A stretch of DNA of 39,166 bases from Lentisphaeria bacterium (GTDB lineage: Bacteria; Verrucomicrobiota; Lentisphaeria; Victivallales; UBA1829), in NCBI GenBank assembly GCA_017541665.1, contig JAFXYP010000065.1, forward strand, positions 1 to 39,166, given 5' to 3'. Within the stretch, counting starts at the first letter, position 1. Every line of letters begins with the position of its first letter. The notes under the pieces are model-generated. The model was not told the origin of the DNA and did no database searches. It saw nothing but the letters and a program-made list of their open reading frames with translations. The position numbers were made by a program, and so were the translations under genes. This document shows positions 8,349 through 16,189 of the stretch, piece after piece.

Positions 8349-9947
8349 ATGAAACGCTCTTTGTTTACCGTCCTTGCGGCAGGCGCTTTCCTCGCGCTCT
8401 CCGCGGTCCAGGTCGCGGCGCAGTCCGACGTCGACCAGCTCAAGAACCTGAAACCGGCCAAATACGTCTTCCTGTTCATCGGCGACGGCATGTCCCTGCC
8501 CCAGCGCATGCTGGCGGAGGAATTCAGCCGGTCCACTATGGGCAAAGGCCTTACCATCAACAGCATGCCCCAGCAGAGCTACTCGAAGACCAGCTCCCTG
8601 ACCAACTTCATTACCGACTCCGCCGCCAGCGGGACCGCCATCGCCTGCGGCGAGAAGACCAACAACGGCCGCATCGGCATGGACTCCGAGGGCAAGCGCA
8701 AGCTTGAATCCGTCGCGGAAGTCGCCAAGAAGAACGGCCGTGCCATCGGCATCCTCACCAGCATTACGATCAACCACGCCACCCCGGCCTCGTTCTATGC
8801 CCATAACGTCAGCCGCGACAACTACTACGATATCGGCAAGGACCTCGTGAACTCCGGCTTCGACTATTTCGGAGGCGGCGGGCTTCAGGGCAACAGGAAC
8901 GGCGACAACGACCTCTACAAGATCGCGGAGGAAAAAGGCTACACCGTCGCCTACAAGGACGAGGTCCCGAAAGTCGACCTGAAGAAAGCCGACAAGCTCT
9001 TCGTCCGCGGCCACAACGGCGCACTCCCCAACGCCATCGACAAGCCTGCCGATGAATGGGGCCTCGCCGAATACACCCAGCAGTGCATCGACTTCCTCAT
9101 GCTGAAGAACAAGCCCTTCTTCGTCATGATCGAAGGCGGCAACATCGACCACCATGGACATGCCAACGACGCCGGCGCCAGCCTCCGCGAGACCATGGAG
9201 ATGGACCGCGCCGTGACCGTCATCATGGACTTCGCGAAGAAGCATCCGAACGACACCCTCGTCGTCGTCACCGGCGACCATGAAACCGGCGGCCTGACCC
9301 TCGGCTTCGCGAACACCGAATACGAATCCTCCATCTACCTTCTCGGCAACCAGAAGTGCTCCAGCGACGAATTCAAGAACAGAGTCAACAGGCTCGCCGA
9401 CAGCATTCTCGGCCCGAGGCAGTTCGGCTTCCCCGGCAGAAGGAACGAGAACCAGGACAATCAGGCGAACCAGGAGCCCAAGGAAGAGAAGACCATCAAG
9501 TTCGATGACATCAAGCCGCTCATCACCGAGAACTTCGGCCTGATCTTCGACAAGTATCCGGGAGCAAAGCAGCCGGAAGGCGCGGCCGCGGCGGAAGTGA
9601 AACCCGCGGAAGAAGTGAAGGTCAATCTCCGCACCAAGGACCAGGAAGCCCGCAGGAAACTCACTCTCGTCCTCACCAAGTCCGAGCAGGACCGCATCGA
9701 AGAGGCGTTCAACCGCCAGTTCCCGAACGGCAAGCGCGGCGGTTTCGGCGGCGGCGATGCCGTCACGAACACGGTCGTGGCGATCTTCGACAACAAGTGC
9801 TCCGTCGGCTGGACCAGCGGCGCGCACACCGCCCTCCCCGTCGATACCAGCGCCTACGGCGTGAACTCCAACGTCTTTACCGGCATGTACGAGAACTCCG
9901 ACATCGCCAAGAAGCTCAAAGCGATCGTCTCCGTGCCCGTGAAATAA
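8349..9947 (+). CDS. exported alkaline phosphatase (PhoA superfamily)
   Basis: A 532-residue phosphomonoesterase. Residues 1-25 form a signal peptide ending AQ, so it acts in the periplasm or outside. Metal and nucleophile motifs follow family order: FIGDGMS (D46), TDSAASGTA with nucleophile S91, NIDHHGHANDA, TGDHETGG and, near the C-terminus, SGAHTALPVD supplying the last His ligand. Between the last two lies a variable polar insert of about 110 residues rich in Asn, Gln, Lys and Glu. The start at 8349 is fixed by AGGAG and the signal peptide. It probably shares a transcript with the YibE/F gene 24 bp downstream. Confidence 0.94.
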   Translation: MKRSLFTVLAAGAFLALSAVQVAAQSDVDQLKNLKPAKYVFLFIGDGMSLPQRMLAEEFSRSTMGKGLTINSMPQQSYSKTSSLTNFITDSAASGTAIACGEKTNNGRIGMDSEGKRKLESVAEVAKKNGRAIGILTSITINHATPASFYAHNVSRDNYYDIGKDLVNSGFDYFGGGGLQGNRNGDNDLYKIAEEKGYTVAYKDEVPKVDLKKADKLFVRGHNGALPNAIDKPADEWGLAEYTQQCIDFLMLKNKPFFVMIEGGNIDHHGHANDAGASLRETMEMDRAVTVIMDFAKKHPNDTLVVVTGDHETGGLTLGFANTEYESSIYLLGNQKCSSDEFKNRVNRLADSILGPRQFGFPGRRNENQDNQANQEPKEEKTIKFDDIKPLITENFGLIFDKYPGAKQPEGAAAAEVKPAEEVKVNLRTKDQEARRKLTLVLTKSEQDRIEEAFNRQFPNGKRGGFGGGDAVTNTVVAIFDNKCSVGWTSGAHTALPVDTSAYGVNSNVFTGMYENSDIAKKLKAIVSVPVK

Positions 9948-9971
9948 GCGGATCCCACATCGTCATTTTCC

Positions 9972-11183
9972 ATGTTCAAGCATTGGAAAATATCCAGACG
10001 CGACGCAGTCATGGTGGTCGTTTTCCTCCTTGCCTGCGCCGCGCTTTGGTTTCTCGACATCCTCCACACCGCCCCGCCCCCGGAAGGCGTCAAGTGCAAG
10101 GCGCGCGTCCTTTCCGTCGACAACAGCAACATCTTCACGATCGGCCTGCTGAGGAAGGGCGAGCAGCACGTCCGCCTGAAAATCCTGAACGGCCCGTACA
10201 AAGGAAAGGAATTCGACGGCACGAACATCATTCGCGCCAACATGGAGCTGGACAAAGTGTTCGAGCCGGGCGACATCGCCCTCGCAGCCATTCCCTACGG
10301 AGTCGATGAAACCTTTACAGTCGTCGCGCAGGACCACTACCGCATCGGATATGCGTTCCTGCTCTTCGGACTCTTCGCGCTCCTCCTGCTCGTCTTCGCC
10401 GGCATCACCGGGTTCAACGCCCTGCTCTCCTTCGTTTTCAGCTGCCTGGTCATCTGGAAGCTCGTGATCCCGCTCGCGCTAAAGGGAGGAAACGTGCTTC
10501 TCATCACATTCGCCGCGGTCGCGCTGCTCAGCGCGGTCATCATCTTCCTGGTCGCCGGCATGACCCGGAAAGGCGTCACGGCCTTCCTCGGCGCCATCCT
10601 CGGCGTGCTCGCCAGCTGCGTCATGGCATACGTCTTCACGAAGCTCTTCAAGATCAGCGGCGGCATGATGCCCTACTCCCAGACGCTCCTCTATTCCGGC
10701 TACGAATTCCTCAGCCTCCCGGACATCTACATCGGCGCGATCTTCCTCTCCAGCTCCGGCGCGGTCATGGACCTCGCCATGGACGTATCCGCCGGCATGG
10801 TCGAAATCCTGCACAAGCGCCCGGACATCCCGCGGCGCGAGCTCATCGGATCCGGACTGAACATGGGGCGCAGCGTGGTCGGCACCATGACCACGACGCT
10901 CCTTCTGGCGTATTCCGGCGGTTACCTCACGCTCATGATGACTTTCGCTGCGCAGGGCATCGGCCCGCTCGACTTCATCAACAACCCCTACGTCGCGTCC
11001 GAGGTCGTCAAGACGCTTGTCGGGAGTTTCGGGCTCGTCCTCGTCGCACCGTTCACTGCGTTCGTCGGCGGATTCATCATCCCGCATACGGCAAAAAAGC
11101 AGACGGAGGCGCAACCGGACCCGGCACAACCGGAACCGGAAGTGCAGCCGGAACCGACGCTGCAGGAAACGCCGGAAGCCTGA
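9972..11183 (+). CDS. YibE/F family membrane protein
   Basis: A 403-residue multi-pass protein of the YibE/F family, whose function is unknown. After an N-terminal TM helix (about 12-28) comes an extracytoplasmic domain of about 90 residues (VKCKARVLSVDNSN onward). About seven further hydrophobic segments follow, including the conserved SSSGAVMDLAMDVSAGM and GLNMGRSVVGTMTTTL stretches. The C-terminus is a Pro/Glu/Gln-rich tail of about 30 residues. No convincing ribosome site precedes the ATG, and the 24-bp gap to the phosphatase gene suggests co-transcription. A strong terminator follows. Confidence 0.88.
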   Translation: MFKHWKISRRDAVMVVVFLLACAALWFLDILHTAPPPEGVKCKARVLSVDNSNIFTIGLLRKGEQHVRLKILNGPYKGKEFDGTNIIRANMELDKVFEPGDIALAAIPYGVDETFTVVAQDHYRIGYAFLLFGLFALLLLVFAGITGFNALLSFVFSCLVIWKLVIPLALKGGNVLLITFAAVALLSAVIIFLVAGMTRKGVTAFLGAILGVLASCVMAYVFTKLFKISGGMMPYSQTLLYSGYEFLSLPDIYIGAIFLSSSGAVMDLAMDVSAGMVEILHKRPDIPRRELIGSGLNMGRSVVGTMTTTLLLAYSGGYLTLMMTFAAQGIGPLDFINNPYVASEVVKTLVGSFGLVLVAPFTAFVGGFIIPHTAKKQTEAQPDPAQPEPEVQPEPTLQETPEA

Positions 11184-11225
11184 CCTGCCATCCGGTGCAA
11201 CAGCCATACGGATCCCGTTTTTTTC

Positions 11226-11258
11226 AGCCGTCGTCCACAAAGGACAGTCGGCTTTTTT
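11226..11258 (+). terminator. intrinsic terminator after the YibE/F gene
   Basis: A stem of AGCCG (11226-11230) plus GTCC (11233-11236) pairs with GGAC (11242-11245) plus CGGCT (11249-11253), runs into six T, and closes the phosphatase-YibE/F unit. Confidence 0.75.
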
Positions 11259-11330
11259 CCGTTTATCCGCCGGTTTTCGTCTTTTTCTTTAAAAAAACTC
11301 GGAAAACACGAAAAAAAAATCGTTTTCCGG

Positions 11331-11358
11331 TTGTTTTCCTCAAAAACGGCGTTATATT
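11331..11358 (+). promoter_or_regulatory. promoter of cimA
   Basis: TTGTTT (11331-11336), 16 bp, TATATT (11353-11358). The inferred start site falls about 20 bp before the cimA ATG, inside the dyad at 11360-11376. Confidence 0.6.
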
Positions 11359-11359
11359 G

Positions 11360-11376
11360 TTTCCTTTACAAGGAAA
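11360..11376. promoter_or_regulatory. palindrome over the cimA transcription start and ribosome site
   Basis: TTTCCTT and AAGGAAA form a perfect dyad with a 3-base centre; the right arm contains the AAGGA ribosome site. GGAAAACACG recurs at 11301-11310 and 11372-11381, and GTTTTCC at 11322-11328 and 11333-11339, so related half-sites surround the promoter. Confidence 0.4.
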
Positions 11377-11383
11377 ACACGCC

Positions 11384-12994
11384 ATGCCAGACCAGAATAT
11401 CCTGATTTACGACTCCACGCTCCGCGACGGCGCCCAGGGAGAACACGTCTCGTTCTCGAAGGACGACAAGCTCCGTATCGCCGAAAAACTGGATGAGCTC
11501 GGCGTGGCCTACATCGAGGGTGGCTGGCCGGGATCCAATCCGCGCGACGCCGAATTCTTCCGCGAGGCGGCTTCCCGCACGTTCAAATACGCGAAGCTCT
11601 GCGCCTTCGGATGCACGCGGCGCAAGGACCTGGCGGCGGAAGACGACCCGCAGCTGCGCGCCCTGATCGAGTCCGGCGCACCCGTCTGCACCATCGTCGG
11701 CAAGACGCCCGCCTCCCAAGTCCGGGAAATCCTGAACGTCTCCGAGGAGGAAAACCTGGACATGATCCGCGAATCCTGCCGGCACCTCGCCAACGCCGGT
11801 CGCGAGGTGCTCTTCGACGCCGAGCATTTCTTCGACGCCTGGCGGGAAGACCGCACCTATGCGGAACGCGTCCTGACAGCCGCCTGCGAGGGCGGCGCCT
11901 CGACCGTCACCATCTGCGACACCAACGGCGGCCTGCTCCCCGTCGAAATTCTCGACATCACGAAGCGGGTGCGCGAATTCCTGCCCGAAAACATCGTCCT
12001 CGGCATTCACTGCCACAACGACTCCGGGACGGCCGTCGCGAACTCCATCGTGGCCGTTCGGAGCGGCGCCCGCCTCGTGCAGGGCACCGTCAACGGCATC
12101 GGGGAACGCTGCGGCAACGCCAACCTCTGTACCATCATCCCGAATTTCGAGCTGAAGACCGATTTCCGCTGCCTTCCGCCCGGCCATCTGGCCATGCTGA
12201 AGGACGTCAGCGACTTCGTCTGCGAAAAGGCCAACATGCGGCCCGATGCGCACGCCCCGTACGTCGGCGAGAGCGCATTCGCCCACAAGGCTGGCCTCCA
12301 TGTCGACGCCATCGCGAAGAACCCGGTCACGTTCGAACACGTCCGTCCGGAATCCGTCGGAAACCGGCGCCGCATCCTCATCTCGGAGCTGTCCGGGCGC
12401 CATTCGCTCACCATGAAGGCCGCCGAATTCGGCATCGACCTGCGTGACTCCCGCCTCGGCAACGCCGGGCTTCAGGAACTCAAGAAACGCGAACGCGCCG
12501 GATACGAATACGAGACCGCGGAAGCGTCGTTCGTCGTGCTCATGCACAAGGTCATGAATCTGTGGCCTTCCTACTTCACGCTGGACGGGTTCCGCGTCAT
12601 CATCGAAAAGCGCGGCGCGGGGGACCGCGTGGTCTCCGAGGCCACGGTCAAACTCAGCGTCGGCGGCGTCTCCCAGCTCACCGCCGCGGAAGGCGACGGC
12701 CCGGTCAACGCACTGGACCTCGCACTCCGCAAGGCCCTCGAGCGCTTCTATCCCGCCATCCGCGACGTCTCCCTCATCGACTTCAAGGTCCGCATCCTGG
12801 AGAGCATGAACGGCACCGCGGCACAGACGCGCGTCCGCATCCAGAGCCACGACTCCACGAGCGTGTGGGACACCGTCGGCGTCAGCGAAAACATCATCGA
12901 GGCCTCCTGGATCGCGCTCGCCGACTCCGTGGAATACGCCCTCTTCAAGAAACATATCGTACCCTCAAACTGCCAGGAAGGACCCGAACCATGA
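11384..12994 (+). CDS. cimA: (R)-citramalate synthase
   Basis: A 536-residue DRE-TIM enzyme of the citramalate synthase type, which condenses pyruvate with acetyl-CoA toward 2-oxobutyrate and so makes isoleucine without threonine. Motifs are TLRDGAQGEHVSFS (12-25), HCHNDSGTAVANS, GTVNGIGERCGNANL and the family FAHKAGLHVDAIAKNP. The C-terminal regulatory (LeuA allosteric-like) domain from about residue 400 is present, giving full length. The reading frame also fits isopropylmalate and homocitrate synthases, but the EHVSFS and FAHKAGLHVDA forms and the length favour CimA. The start at 11384 has AAGGA at 11370-11374. The stop overlaps the next gene as ATGA. Confidence 0.93.
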   Translation: MPDQNILIYDSTLRDGAQGEHVSFSKDDKLRIAEKLDELGVAYIEGGWPGSNPRDAEFFREAASRTFKYAKLCAFGCTRRKDLAAEDDPQLRALIESGAPVCTIVGKTPASQVREILNVSEEENLDMIRESCRHLANAGREVLFDAEHFFDAWREDRTYAERVLTAACEGGASTVTICDTNGGLLPVEILDITKRVREFLPENIVLGIHCHNDSGTAVANSIVAVRSGARLVQGTVNGIGERCGNANLCTIIPNFELKTDFRCLPPGHLAMLKDVSDFVCEKANMRPDAHAPYVGESAFAHKAGLHVDAIAKNPVTFEHVRPESVGNRRRILISELSGRHSLTMKAAEFGIDLRDSRLGNAGLQELKKRERAGYEYETAEASFVVLMHKVMNLWPSYFTLDGFRVIIEKRGAGDRVVSEATVKLSVGGVSQLTAAEGDGPVNALDLALRKALERFYPAIRDVSLIDFKVRILESMNGTAAQTRVRIQSHDSTSVWDTVGVSENIIEASWIALADSVEYALFKKHIVPSNCQEGPEP

Positions 12995-13359
12995 CCCGGC
13001 GTTTTCTTTTGATCCTGACCATCGTGCTCATCGGCACATTCTATTTCACGCCCCAGCCCAAGGCCGAAGCGTTCGACCCCGTCACCCTCGCCATCCTGAC
13101 TCCGCTTGCCATCCAGGGAGCGAAGATCCTCGCCCCCTACGTGATTCGCGGCCTGAAAAACGTCGCGCTCGTCGGGTTGCGTTCCGGAAAATATTTCATC
13201 AAGATCTTCCTGATCCCGTTCGGGCTCCTGGAGTGCATCATCACGCCGTGGCGGATTTCGACAGGGATAAGCCATTTGGGACAGGGGTTCCTGGGGCTGT
13301 TCTGCTTTGCGGGCAATATATGCCTGATACCATTCGCGATCTTTGGCATCGGCGTTTAG
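12991..13359 (+). CDS. small hypothetical membrane or exported protein
   Basis: The 122-residue product is not recognised. It begins with a clear hydrophobic signal or anchor (residues 4-21, ending near QPKAEA), followed by amphipathic stretches (residues 30-60) and two hydrophobic segments in the C-terminal half (about 68-85 and 99-120). Charge is low throughout. Its start overlaps the cimA stop (ATGA at 12991-12994), so translation is coupled, although nothing suggests a role in isoleucine synthesis. It may be a membrane protein of two or three passes. Confidence 0.65.
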   Translation: MTRRFLLILTIVLIGTFYFTPQPKAEAFDPVTLAILTPLAIQGAKILAPYVIRGLKNVALVGLRSGKYFIKIFLIPFGLLECIITPWRISTGISHLGQGFLGLFCFAGNICLIPFAIFGIGV

Positions 13360-13376
13360 CGGGGACGTGCTGAACA

Positions 13377-13808
13377 ATGCCGACTGAAAAACGTCCGCCT
13401 GAAGGGACCGCCACCGGCCGCGCCCGCAACAAGATGGGCTCCATTCTCCGTGAATGGTACGGTGACAGCGGCGACAGCGAACTCATGAAGTATCTGCCGT
13501 CCACGCAGCCTGTCGGAGATGTCCTTCAGCGTGTCATGCAGAAAAAGCTCCCGCACGGGATTGCGGATTTCCGCACGATCTCCGACCGCTGGGAGGAGAT
13601 CGCCGGCGGGGTCGCGGCAAAGCACACCACGCCCCTGTCGTTCTCCAACAGGACCCTTTTCATCGAGGTGGAGCATCCCGCCTATCTGGCATCCGTCCGC
13701 ACGAAGACCGTCCAAGCCGCCATCCTCGCACGCATCGCCGAGCTCATCGGCGAGGGCAAGTGCACGGCGCTGACTTTCACCCCCGCGGGACGCCGCCGCT
13801 CCGTCTGA
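13377..13808 (+). CDS. DUF721 (DciA-like) protein
   Basis: A 143-residue protein with the DUF721 layout. A polar N-terminus of about 45 residues leads into GDVLQRVMQKK, then W-x2-IAG-x2-AAKHTTP, and ends with the strand-rich LFIEVEHPAYLASVRTKT. Relatives include DciA, which loads the replicative helicase in bacteria lacking DnaC, so a replication role is likely but not shown. An internal Met at residue 20 is an alternative start; neither has a strong ribosome site. It lies in the cimA-birA run, 6 bp before birA. Confidence 0.75.
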   Translation: MPTEKRPPEGTATGRARNKMGSILREWYGDSGDSELMKYLPSTQPVGDVLQRVMQKKLPHGIADFRTISDRWEEIAGGVAAKHTTPLSFSNRTLFIEVEHPAYLASVRTKTVQAAILARIAELIGEGKCTALTFTPAGRRRSV

Positions 13809-13814
13809 TCCGCC

Positions 13815-14537
13815 ATGATCTTCTTCGACACGATCGACTCCACGAACACCTGGGCGGCAGCGCATTTCGGCGAGCTGGCCGACTGCGAACTCGTCGCCGC
13901 CGCCGTGCAGACCGCCGGACGCGGCCGCCTCGACCGCACATGGATATCCCCGCGCGGGAACATTTACGCAAGTTTCATTCAGAAGGGCGTCTCCAGCCCG
14001 CTGCACGGGGTCGCCGTCGGTTCCCTCGCCGTCATCGACCTCGTGCGTGAACTCGCTCCTGCCGAAAGATTCCACATCAAGTGGCCGAACGATGTCTTCC
14101 GCGGCACGGCAAAGATCTCCGGCATCCTCTCCCAGTACATCTGCCCTCGCGGAGGCGTGCCCGGCGGGCTCGTGACCGGCATGGGCGTCAACCTGAACAT
14201 GTCGCGCGAACAGCTCGCGTCCGCCTCGCAGGAGGCTACGTCCGTCGGCATCCTGACCGGCGCGGCCGTCGACCTGGAGGCCGCGCTCCGGCGATTCGAA
14301 GAAATCCTGCACGGGCATGCCGCCGCACTCAAAAAGGCACCGGAAACGCTCTTCGAACGCTGGAAAAACGAGAACGGGCTCCTCGGGAGGCGCGTCGAAT
14401 TCCTCGCCGGGGACGGCTCCCGCCTCACCGGGCTTTTCCGCGACATCGCCGGCGACGGCTCGGTCATCCTCGACGAGGACAGCGGACGCACGCTCATTTT
14501 GAACTGCGGCGACGTGCGCCTGCTGACCCGCGCTTGA
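13815..14537 (+). CDS. birA: biotin-[acetyl-CoA-carboxylase] ligase
   Basis: This enzyme activates biotin to biotinyl-AMP and attaches it to a lysine of biotin carboxyl carrier protein. The 240-residue product has DSTN (8-11), the adenylate loop GRGR (35-38) followed by W43, the KWPND motif (89-93), K100 in KISG and GMGVNLNM. A C-terminal SH3-like domain follows from about residue 185. It lacks the N-terminal winged helix of E. coli BirA, so it is monofunctional and not a repressor. The start is 6 bp after the upstream stop. The ruvA promoter overlaps its stop codon. Confidence 0.94.
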   Translation: MIFFDTIDSTNTWAAAHFGELADCELVAAAVQTAGRGRLDRTWISPRGNIYASFIQKGVSSPLHGVAVGSLAVIDLVRELAPAERFHIKWPNDVFRGTAKISGILSQYICPRGGVPGGLVTGMGVNLNMSREQLASASQEATSVGILTGAAVDLEAALRRFEEILHGHAAALKKAPETLFERWKNENGLLGRRVEFLAGDGSRLTGLFRDIAGDGSVILDEDSGRTLILNCGDVRLLTRA

Positions 14538-14561
14538 TTTTCCCGCGAATGCGTGTATAGT
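14534..14561 (+). promoter_or_regulatory. promoter of ruvA inside the birA end
   Basis: TTGATT (14534-14539), 16 bp, TATAGT (14556-14561). The -35 box overlaps the birA stop codon, so ruvA can be read independently of the upstream run. Confidence 0.65.
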
Positions 14562-14620
14562 ATTGCATAAAGACAAACTTCCATCCGGCTTACGGAACCC
14601 GCCCCGAAGGACCACCTCAC

Positions 14621-15229
14621 ATGATCGCTCAGCTCACAGGCAAGATCGTCTCCCTGAACCTCACCGAACTCATCCTCGACGTGAACGGCGTCGGCTACTT
14701 CGTCTCCATCCCCATGAGCACCTACGACGTGCTGCCGAAAGAAGGCGGCACCGCCACGGTCCTGACCTGGCTTCAGGTCCGCGAGGACGCGCTCCAGCTC
14801 TTCGGATTCGCGAAGAAAGAGGAACTTGAGATCTTCAAGCTCCTGCTCACGGTGAACGGCATCGGCGCGAAGACCGCCCTCGCCATCCTCAGCAGCATGA
14901 ATATCCCCACGTTCTGCAACGCCATCGTCAACGCCGACATCAAGGTCCTGAAACATATCAGCGGCATCGGCCCGCGTTCTGCAGAACGCATGATCGTCGA
15001 GCTCCGGGACAAGATCGTGAAGCTTTTCCCCGAACTAACGTTCGCCGGACTTCCGCAGGACGTCCCGCAGTCGCGCGAGATGGAGGACGCGCTCCTCGCG
15101 CTCGAACAGCTCGGGTTCCAGCGCGCGAAGATTCAGAAGACCGTCGCGGACCTCGTCGCCGCCCTGCCCGAACAGGAACGCTCCAGCGAAAACATCATCC
15201 GCAAGGCCCTCCGCAAGCTCAGCAGCTGA
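14621..15229 (+). CDS. ruvA: Holliday junction branch migration protein RuvA
   Basis: RuvA binds Holliday junctions as a tetramer and directs the RuvB motor. The 202-residue protein has the N-terminal OB fold (MIAQLTGKIV), two helix-hairpin-helix motifs (LTVNGIGAKTALAILS and ISGIGPRSAERMIVEL), a flexible linker at about 140-152 and the C-terminal three-helix RuvB-binding domain (EDALLALEQLGF). AAGGA at 14607-14611 supports the start. No ruvB follows; transcription stops at the bidirectional terminator shared with purE. Confidence 0.96.
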   Translation: MIAQLTGKIVSLNLTELILDVNGVGYFVSIPMSTYDVLPKEGGTATVLTWLQVREDALQLFGFAKKEELEIFKLLLTVNGIGAKTALAILSSMNIPTFCNAIVNADIKVLKHISGIGPRSAERMIVELRDKIVKLFPELTFAGLPQDVPQSREMEDALLALEQLGFQRAKIQKTVADLVAALPEQERSSENIIRKALRKLSS

Positions 15230-15250
15230 CCCGGTTCCGCCCGGCGCCAT

Positions 15251-15305
15251 AAAACAAAAAGAATCCCGGACGTCCTCGGTTTGAGGGTATCCGGGAATGA
15301 TTTTT
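15251..15305. terminator. bidirectional terminator between ruvA and purE
   Basis: TCCCGGA (15264-15270) pairs with TCCGGGA (15290-15296), and inner CCTC (15274-15277) with GAGG (15283-15286). An A-rich run lies to the left and T5 to the right, so it serves both converging genes. Confidence 0.8.
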
Positions 15306-15346
15306 CGGGATTTCAGCCCGCCGGAAATCGCGGGGTCGCCCAGAGC

Positions 15347-15847
15347 TCACTTCGAAAGCGAATCCTGCAATGCGGCGTCGTCGGCAAGAACCTTCTCCGC
15401 CTGATTCTTGCGGAAGTCCTTCAGTTTCGCAGCGAGCGATTCGTCGGACAGAGCAAGTATCTCGATCGCCAGCAGTGCGGCGTTCCTGCCGCCCGCGGAA
15501 CCGGCGGTCACGGTCGCCACGGGGATTCCGGGAGGCATCTGCACCATGGCGAGCAGGGAATCCAGCCCGTTGAACGGTGCGGAGGCCATCGGGATGCCGA
15601 TGACGGGGAGCGTGGTGTGCGCGGCGATTACGCCCGCGAGGTGGGCGGCCATGCCGGCGGCACAGATGAAGACTTTCGTTCCCTCGGCGGCCGCATTTTT
15701 CGCCAGTTCCGCCGCCTCGTCCGGAGTACGGTGGGCGGAGAGGATCCTGGCGCGGAACGGCACGCCGAATTGTTTGAGCGTATCGAAAGCGCCCTGAAGG
15801 GAGGCAAGATCGCTTTTGCTCCCCATGACGATGGTGACGACAGACAT
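15347..15847 (-). CDS. purE: N5-carboxyaminoimidazole ribonucleotide mutase (PurE)
   Basis: PurE converts N5-CAIR to CAIR in purine synthesis. The 166-residue class I protein has GSKSD (9-13), SAHRTP (37-42, with the catalytic His39), AAGMAAHLAGV and PVIGIP. It is the last gene of the etfB-etfA-acd-rpoZ-purE run, 30 bp after rpoZ, and has no purK beside it. Confidence 0.95.
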   Translation of the reverse strand: MSVVTIVMGSKSDLASLQGAFDTLKQFGVPFRARILSAHRTPDEAAELAKNAAAEGTKVFICAAGMAAHLAGVIAAHTTLPVIGIPMASAPFNGLDSLLAMVQMPPGIPVATVTAGSAGGRNAALLAIEILALSDESLAAKLKDFRKNQAEKVLADDAALQDSLSK

Positions 15848-15877
15848 GATAAGACCTCGGTCGGTATGGCGCGGGGA

Positions 15878-16165
15878 TTATTCCCCGGGCGTCTTCTTCA
15901 TGGGTTCGAGTTCGGCCTGATGGGCTTTCTTCAGGGCTTCAAGCTCGTTCAGAATGTCGTTGTCGCCGGTCTTGGTGAATTCCGCCTCGAGCATGCCTTC
16001 GGCGATTTCAAGCAGGGCGATGTCGAGGAAGCTGTCCTCTTTGCAGCGGACCATCGGGCGGGACTTGCCGGAGGCCAGCATGGCGGCACGTTTGGATGCC
16101 AGCACGATGAGGACCTTTGCGTCCGGGATGACCTGTTTCGCACGGAGAAGATATTCGTTGTTCAT
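15878..16165 (-). CDS. rpoZ: RNA polymerase omega subunit
   Basis: A 95-residue protein with the omega signature: an N-terminal LLRAKQVIPDAKVLIVLASKRA, then a short linker and IALLEIAEG. Omega helps fold the beta-prime subunit and stabilises the polymerase. The C-terminal 35 residues are charged and variable. In many bacteria rpoZ sits next to gmk; here it follows the acyl-CoA dehydrogenase by 24 bp and precedes purE. Family identity is clear from pattern, although the protein is short. Confidence 0.85.
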   Translation of the reverse strand: MNNEYLLRAKQVIPDAKVLIVLASKRAAMLASGKSRPMVRCKEDSFLDIALLEIAEGMLEAEFTKTGDNDILNELEALKKAHQAELEPMKKTPGE

Positions 16166-16189
16166 GGAAAACTCCTTTCCTGAAATTGG

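Noticed and set aside
11190..11224. ATCCG...CGGAT hairpin with T-run as terminator of the YibE/F gene
   Set aside because: Five-base stem with a 14-base loop; the stem at 11226-11258 is far better.
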